From: Micromonospora radicis | GTDB lineage: Bacteria; Actinomycetota; Actinomycetes; Mycobacteriales; Micromonosporaceae | Direction: 5' to 3' | DNA: 64,000 bases | NCBI RefSeq assembly: GCF_003583405.1 | Contig: NZ_QXEC01000011.1 | Location: 1-64,000 of the forward strand | In this document: piece after piece, positions 59,154-64,000 of the stretch | Numbering within the stretch: the stretch's first letter is position 1 | Layout: every line of letters begins with the position of its first letter | The notes under the pieces: generated by a model | The model's database searches: none | Told to the model about the DNA's origin: nothing | Seen by the model: only the letters and a program-made list of their open reading frames with translations | Program-made: the position numbers and the translations under genes

Positions 59154-62100
59154 CTATAGTTCCAGCACTGGAATTACCCTGGCAACCACAGCATCAATCT
59201 CCCGGGAAACCCCCGACCGTGTCAGCTCATCCCTAACAACCTTGCGGGCCCGCTTGAAGTCAGACACAGAGCTCAAGTCGACCGCCGCCGCAAGTTCTTC
59301 AGCCTGCCTCGCCAGAGCTACCAACTCCAAATGAGATTCCTCCGATTCATCAAAGGTCGGAATTGGGATCGCAAAGATGTTTTTGTCGATATCCCTGCCA
59401 CCGAAAAGACCTAAAGCTTGATAGGGCTCAACCCTTTCGCGGGTGGTCTCTGAGTTTAGAATCGCCGCAACGTAACGAGCCTCGGAAATCCCACTCACGG
59501 CCGCCCAATACAGCTTATGATCGATAACGGCATGGGGATCGTCTAGCCGCGCAGCCGCAGTCTTATTGGCAGCCTTGCTATAAACGACACGATGAGTGCT
59601 TGCGGGAATCTGGGCGCTGAGCTGGCCATGAAAGTCAATTCGTTGAAGCAAAGTCGAACTATCGCTCCTAACTTTGTTCTCCTGCCACAGTTCCTCAGCT
59701 TCGAGCCACCACGAGTTTAGACCCGGATAGTCCTCTACCTTCTCCGCATCGAGAATCCCCTTACTGCCCAGCGGCAGAACAGCTTTGAGAGATTCAAGCA
59801 TCCGGAATGGAAGCATCGTTTCTCCGAGATGCACTCTCCTAACGAACGATCGCTCGATCGTCTGCCGCAGAGTTCGCACATACTTCCATGGCTCTTTCTC
59901 GCCGGAAGTCCGACGAGCTTGAACAGCAATGCGGCCGGCCCCGAATCCAATTGGCTTGGAGGGGCGCTCTTCAACGAAAAGTAGAGCGCGTGGCGCTAGG
60001 ACCGCGCCTTGCCGGAAGCGACGCTTGTATGGTGATACAGGAGGAAGCTGATCACTTCCGAGAACAGATAGGGCCACGTCGTACGTGGTGAATCCACCCT
60101 TGGCGACGGACCAAGTCATATTAGGGTTACGGCTTCGCGAAGACCAAGCCAAAGCCTTCGCGGGCATACGGCGAGGTGCTGCGGGTCGGTATTCACCCTG
60201 AATGACGCAGGAAACCATGGGGAATCCCGTAGGGGCCTTCGACAGATCCCAAGGCTCTGCGAACTGGACGGCCACATCGCCTCCCCACCGGCCAGACCTA
60301 AAGCCATCATGTGGTTTGCGGGTAAGAACGCCGTGGGGCATAACAAAGGCGAGACGCCCTGATGGTTTCAGGTACAGCTCTACCGCTCTAGCTACAAACA
60401 GCGTGGATAAATCCCGGCTTGACGCGCCAAGCCCTCCGGTCAGCAGGCCTCTCTCCCCAGACATACTCTTGTACCGCTCTTGCATTCCAGGGGTCATCTT
60501 CGAGTAACGCAGCCAGGGAGGATTTCCCAGCAACACGTCGACTTGGTTATCCAATTCCGACAACCATAGAGGACGAATTAGGTTCCGGGCGTAGTATCCC
60601 CAAATATGGTTTTTGCCGACGGAATGAAGCTGACGCATTGTATCGAAGGTACTCGTCAGCACCTTGGCATCATCAGGATGCACACCGAACTGTCGGAGAA
60701 CAGGAGCAATCAGTTCAGCATTCTTCCTGTTCGACTTGGCAAGAACTTTTTCCGACATGGCGTCAACTAGCCGGTCGAAGTTCCCTGCGTCTTGAAGCAC
60801 TCTACGAGGAAAGACGAGATCATCACTATAGAGCAGCCCTCCTCCCCCTTCGACCAACTCGTCGCCAGTAGTAGAAATGCGCACCTCATCGATACTGTTC
60901 AGCAAATCCCGCCTTTGCTCCCACTGAAGGGAGTCACCCAAGTAGACAGGAATCGAAATCGCCCGACGATTCGGATCAGCAAGGCGCTCTCGACCGATTG
61001 CCAGAAGATAGGTAACGCGCGCAAGAGTGACAGCCACAGGATGAACATCGATGCCGTAGACTCGTTGCACTAAACCAGAAACAGCCTCCGCATTCCCCAC
61101 CCCGGCATTTTCGCATGCAGCCAGGTAGGCTCTGACCGCGTGAAAGAGGAATGTGCCAGAGCCACAGGACGGATCCAGAACTCGCTGGTTTAACGGGTCA
61201 GTGACCGCCGCTGAGACAACTCTTTCCGCCAACCAGTCTGGCGTGTAGTATTCGCCCAGGCTTGCGCGCTCCTGCTGGGGGATGATCTCCTCGTAAAGGA
61301 CCTTCAGCACATCGTGTTCTACGTGATTCCAGTCGAACCTGGCAATACGGTCCGCCAGCTGTTGGACGAACTCAGTACCGCCCTCAACATGCAGCACCCA
61401 ATCAAAGAAGTCTGCTTCAACTGCCCCATAAATCTGAGAACCGGAAAACTCCACCCCTTGCGCCAGAGAGGCTGGGGTAAGGTCCCCTGCTGCCGAGACA
61501 TCAAATCCGACGACAGCGTGAGCAATAATCTCAGCAGTCAAAACTAGAAGCGTATGGTCGACAAAAAGATTCTGATCGTTACTAAACGATTTACCGAACG
61601 CAGTGCGCAGCAGCTTGGACCAAAGTTGGCGCTTGAGTTCAACCTCAGGAATAGAGGCAGCTTGCTCATACAGGGCAGCGAGGGAGGCATGGTCCAGTAG
61701 ATAGGCGGGAGAAGAGGACCCCAGTTTGCGCTGAATAGCTTCCGGAGTAGGCTTGACAGCTTCGTGAGTCGCTAGCACTGCTTCGAGCCACGTGAGCAAA
61801 CGTTCTGCGTCAGCGGCGCTAGATATCTGAAGATCTGCCACCTGCGCCAAGCCGCTCGACACGAGGCGATAGAGGTGCCAGGTCGTGCCATCAGTCAGGA
61901 TTCCAACATACCGTGTTCCCAGACGCCGCATCTGGGCCTCAACGTAGCCCGCAAGCTGAATCTCAGCATCATGACGCAGGTTAGGATTTCTTAAATCCTT
62001 TTTTACCTCGATTACACAATGTCCTACTTCAACGTCAAGTCGTCGACGGGTGCCGTCTCCAGTCGGGACCTCTAGACGGGCGACTTGGCTAGGATCTAGC

Positions 62101-62216
62101 GCCAGCTCTCCTGACGTTAAAAGAAGGTAGATGTCCGCTTGCAAGTCCGCCTCGGTGCGGATCATGGTCCTCGAAGCCAACCGAGCGACAGCATCATTGA
62201 CGGCGACTGACGGCAC
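59154..62216 (-). CDS. Single-chain restriction-modification enzyme (type IIG-like)
   Basis: This 1020-residue protein joins nuclease, methylase and specificity parts. The N-terminal 130 residues hold a PD-(D/E)xK-like motif (RRLDVEVG...VIEVKKDLRN) as in type I/IIG nucleases. The N6-adenine methylase core follows: VLDPSCGSGTFLFHAVRAYL (SAM binding, near residue 345) and LLGNPPWLRY (catalytic NPPW, near 565), with GEYYTPDWLAERVV just before. The last 400 residues are the target-recognition part. No separate R, M or S gene is adjacent. The GTG at 62216 follows GGGGAGGG. GC content is clearly lower than the flanking genes, suggesting acquisition by transfer. Confidence 0.82.
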   Translation of the reverse strand: MPSVAVNDAVARLASRTMIRTEADLQADIYLLLTSGELALDPSQVARLEVPTGDGTRRRLDVEVGHCVIEVKKDLRNPNLRHDAEIQLAGYVEAQMRRLGTRYVGILTDGTTWHLYRLVSSGLAQVADLQISSAADAERLLTWLEAVLATHEAVKPTPEAIQRKLGSSSPAYLLDHASLAALYEQAASIPEVELKRQLWSKLLRTAFGKSFSNDQNLFVDHTLLVLTAEIIAHAVVGFDVSAAGDLTPASLAQGVEFSGSQIYGAVEADFFDWVLHVEGGTEFVQQLADRIARFDWNHVEHDVLKVLYEEIIPQQERASLGEYYTPDWLAERVVSAAVTDPLNQRVLDPSCGSGTFLFHAVRAYLAACENAGVGNAEAVSGLVQRVYGIDVHPVAVTLARVTYLLAIGRERLADPNRRAISIPVYLGDSLQWEQRRDLLNSIDEVRISTTGDELVEGGGGLLYSDDLVFPRRVLQDAGNFDRLVDAMSEKVLAKSNRKNAELIAPVLRQFGVHPDDAKVLTSTFDTMRQLHSVGKNHIWGYYARNLIRPLWLSELDNQVDVLLGNPPWLRYSKMTPGMQERYKSMSGERGLLTGGLGASSRDLSTLFVARAVELYLKPSGRLAFVMPHGVLTRKPHDGFRSGRWGGDVAVQFAEPWDLSKAPTGFPMVSCVIQGEYRPAAPRRMPAKALAWSSRSRNPNMTWSVAKGGFTTYDVALSVLGSDQLPPVSPYKRRFRQGAVLAPRALLFVEERPSKPIGFGAGRIAVQARRTSGEKEPWKYVRTLRQTIERSFVRRVHLGETMLPFRMLESLKAVLPLGSKGILDAEKVEDYPGLNSWWLEAEELWQENKVRSDSSTLLQRIDFHGQLSAQIPASTHRVVYSKAANKTAAARLDDPHAVIDHKLYWAAVSGISEARYVAAILNSETTRERVEPYQALGLFGGRDIDKNIFAIPIPTFDESEESHLELVALARQAEELAAAVDLSSVSDFKRARKVVRDELTRSGVSREIDAVVARVIPVLEL

Positions 62217-62798
62217 GCTATGCCCTCCCCTTGTGTATCCGGATGCAGCCTACGCTGGCCGACAGACATCGGGAGTCTGACGCCCCGTTGGTTGGTGTTC
62301 ACGTCACTTGTCCATGTCGGAATCTCGAAGTCACTGCCGATTTGCTCTGTTCTGGATCAAGGCACCGCGCTCCGCGCGGTGCGGGACGGGAAGCCCGGCC
62401 GGCGGTCAGCCACCGAGAACCGCCGGGACACCGCCCCCCAGCACATCAGGAGCCAGCCCAGCGAGGCCGTGGCGGAAGCCGACAGCTCGACCCGGTCGCG
62501 TGGTCGGGGCTTCCGGCTGCCGCGCCAGTCCAACCCCGGGACTGGCTTGCCGCCGTGTCACCGGCTCTCGGCATCAGATCCAACGCCAGGAGGCGCCCGA
62601 CCAACTCCCCACCGTCGCCCACGTCGACGAGGACCAGGCCGTCACCGAGTCCACCAGACCGCCGCCGCACGAGATCAACTGATGCGCTCCTGGGCCGTCG
62701 ACGGGCCGTCAAACGCCGCCCAATGTTGACCATGAACGACCATCGACACCCCAACATAGAGTCAGCTCAGAGCCTTGATCGTGGCCCTGAGCTGGTGG
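62217..62798. other. Intergenic region upstream of the R-M gene
   Basis: About 580 bp with no gene I can support on either strand. GC rises back to the host level at about 62380. Scrambled Arg/Pro-rich frames here do not resemble real proteins. Confidence 0.5.
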
Positions 62799-63224
62799 GC
62801 GACGGACGAGTCGACCTGTACGCCGGATTCTGTGCGCGGTGCGTACCTCGGGAGGTTCGCACCGGCGGCGGCCATCCATCTCGGCCTACCGTCGCCGGCA
62901 GGCTCCTGCGGCCTACCCGCAGACATCGGGCGGGCCACCCTCAAGCGTCTGCGCAGGCCGTCATCATGCGGTGACGGCCCTACTTGGCCTTGCTCCGGGT
63001 GGGGTTTACCGAGCCACCCCGGTCACCCGGGGTGCTGGTGGGCTCTTACTCCACCGTTTCACCCTTACCGTCCCCGGTGGGGCCGGCGGTCTGTTTTCTG
63101 TGGCACTGTCCCGCGGGTCGCCCCGGGTTGCCGTTAGCAACCACCCTGCCCTGTGGAGTCCGGACGTTCCTCGGCGGCGGGCTGCTGCCCGTCGACGCGA
63201 CCGCCCGGTCGACTCGTCCGTCGC
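62799..63224 (-). ncRNA. rnpB: RNase P RNA, bacterial class A
   Basis: On the minus strand the conserved P4 and nearby pieces are all present in order: GAGGAACGTCCGGACTCCAC (about 63172-63153), CAGGGTGGTTGCTAACGGCA, CAGTGCCACAGAAAACAGAC (63104-63085), GGTAAGGGTGAAACGGTGGA and the 3' ACAGAATCCGGCGTACAGGT (62833-62814). The ends form a perfect 18-bp P1 helix, GCGACGGACGAGTCGACC (63224-63207) with its complement (62816-62799). This RNA is the catalytic subunit that trims the 5' leader of tRNAs. Gene frames called across it are spurious. Confidence 0.95.
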
Positions 63225-63281
63225 GCACTCATCCTAACGACACGGCTTCTGCCTCTATTGCCATGCCCACGCGGACTTCAT

Positions 63282-63351
63282 CGATCATGGACTTCCGGTC
63301 GCCACAAAGAGGGATGAAGGGCGCATAACGGCGACCAGAACTCCATGATCG
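63282..63351. repeat. GATC-ended palindromic element with long arms
   Basis: Arms of 22 bp (63282-63303 and 63330-63351) match as inverted complements with two mismatches. The outer part is CGATCATGGA and the inner part TTCCGGTCGCC or TTCTGGTCGCC, as in the elements at 12482 and 6853. It lies between rnpB and the phosphatase gene. Confidence 0.85.
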
Positions 63352-63399
63352 ACGGCACGGCGGCGGAGCAGGCGTGGGCAGGGCGGCGGGGAAGGGTGG

Positions 63400-64000
63400 C
63401 TAGAGGTGGGTCAGGTGGGCGGTTTCGTTGATGGAGCGGACGGCTATGCCACCGTCGGGCCAGCGGTCGAGCAGTGAGATGCCGGCCGCGTCGAGGTAGA
63501 GGCGGTGCAGGAAGGTGTCGGGGGCGGCGAGGGCGTCACGCAGCATCAGCTTGATCGGTGAGACGTGCGAGACGAGCACGACGGTCTGGCCGGGGTACGC
63601 CTCCAGTAGCCGCTCGACCACCCGCGTACAGCGGTCGGCGACCTCGGTGAACGACTCGCCGTCGGGTGGGGCGACCCGGGTGGAGGCGAGCCAGGCGTCG
63701 AGTTCACCGGCCCATTGTTCGCGTACCTCGGCGAAGGTACGGCCCTCCCAGGCGCCGAAGTCGCACTCGATCAGGTCGTCGTCGCGGCGTACCGGCAGGT
63801 CACCGATGGCGGCGGCGATGGCCTCGGCGGTCGCCGTACAGCGGGACAACGGTGAGCTGACGACGGCGGCGGCCTCGGGGGCGAGCGCGGCGACCCGGGC
63901 GGCGGTGGCCCGGACCTGGGCCTGCCCCTTCGCCGACAGGGCGATGTCGCCGCGGCCGGAGTAGCGGCCCTGCTCGGTGTACTCGGTCTCGCCGTGCCGG
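63400..64000 (-). CDS. Histidine phosphatase domain, likely C-terminal half of RNase HI/phosphatase
   Basis: The visible 200 residues form a complete histidine phosphatase: the RHG motif (RHGETEYTEQGRYSGRGD) with the phospho-accepting His lies at the right edge (about 63950-63998). PLSRCTATAEAI and DFGAWEGRTFAEV follow, and the second His is in VVLVSHVSPIKLML. In actinobacteria a gene of this type beside rnpB and panB encodes a fusion of RNase HI with this domain (Rv2228c-like). The frame is open at position 64000, so an RNase H half upstream is expected but not visible. Confidence 0.8.
   Translation of the reverse strand, partial: RHGETEYTEQGRYSGRGDIALSAKGQAQVRATAARVAALAPEAAAVVSSPLSRCTATAEAIAAAIGDLPVRRDDDLIECDFGAWEGRTFAEVREQWAGELDAWLASTRVAPPDGESFTEVADRCTRVVERLLEAYPGQTVVLVSHVSPIKLMLRDALAAPDTFLHRLYLDAAGISLLDRWPDGGIAVRSINETAHLTHL

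Noticed and set aside
62839..63237. Plus-strand protein candidate between the R-M gene and the phosphatase
   Set aside because: The interval is the rnpB gene on the minus strand; conserved RNase P RNA segments account for it.
1..64000. tRNA genes or an integrase/attachment site marking the catabolic island
   Set aside because: I could not find a tRNA fold, integrase gene or flanking direct repeat by eye; a tRNAscan and repeat search would settle it.

Overview
The window is very GC-rich actinobacterial chromosome with frequent GTG starts, clear GGAGG ribosome sites and long spurious antisense frames. Gene content and order (lipB-lipA-DUF4191-RDD-glnA-glnE-glnA2-nadE-panB, then an RNase HI/phosphatase-type gene beside rnpB) resemble the mycobacterial lipB-glnA1-glnE-glnA2-panB neighbourhood. 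The overall style, with many GC-rich minisatellites, F420 enzymes and roadblock proteins, fits Micromonosporaceae, probably Micromonospora. The genus call is inference. I found no tRNA, rRNA, CRISPR array, transposase or phage module.

Layout. 1-6.8 kb: a secreted esterase (cut by the left edge), a GT-C-like membrane protein, lipB, an 800-bp repeat-built intergenic region, and a TetR-controlled three-gene operon with a paired operator. 7-9.8 kb: an archaeal-type aspartyl-tRNA synthetase behind a T-box leader whose specifier reads GAC (Asp), then lipA. 9.8-31 kb: cell-envelope membrane glycosyltransferases interleaved with nitrogen assimilation (glnA, its adenylyltransferase glnE, glnA2), a secreted alpha-amylase with starch-binding modules, an LD-carboxypeptidase and small membrane or secreted proteins. 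31-44 kb: nadE, panB, a lipoprotein, an F420 reductase, an RNB ribonuclease, a histone-H1-like protein, an M48 protease, Nudix and nucleotidyltransferase genes, two roadblock proteins, and several decayed genes.

44-57.5 kb is the most striking part: a catabolic island on one + strand operon, flanked by a divergent alanine dehydrogenase and a convergent PucR regulator. It encodes an amine or amino-acid permease, a glutamine-synthetase-like gamma-glutamyl ligase, an SDR dehydrogenase, a C26 gamma-glutamyl hydrolase, a cytochrome P450, a 3Fe-4S ferredoxin, a ferredoxin reductase, an aldehyde dehydrogenase and a CPR-type diflavin reductase. Together these describe import of an amine, N-glutamylation, P450 hydroxylation, release of glutamate, oxidation of an amino alcohol to an amino acid, and deamination to an oxo acid. 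This has the logic of the isopropylamine-to-alaninol route, here ending in alanine and pyruvate.

58-62.2 kb is a lower-GC patch with three truncated genes and a single-polypeptide (type IIG-like) restriction-modification enzyme. The window closes with the RNase P RNA gene and a histidine-phosphatase gene cut by the right edge. A family of GATC-ended palindromic elements recurs at six places in the window, once in frame inside a mannosyltransferase gene, and minisatellites occur both between and inside genes.
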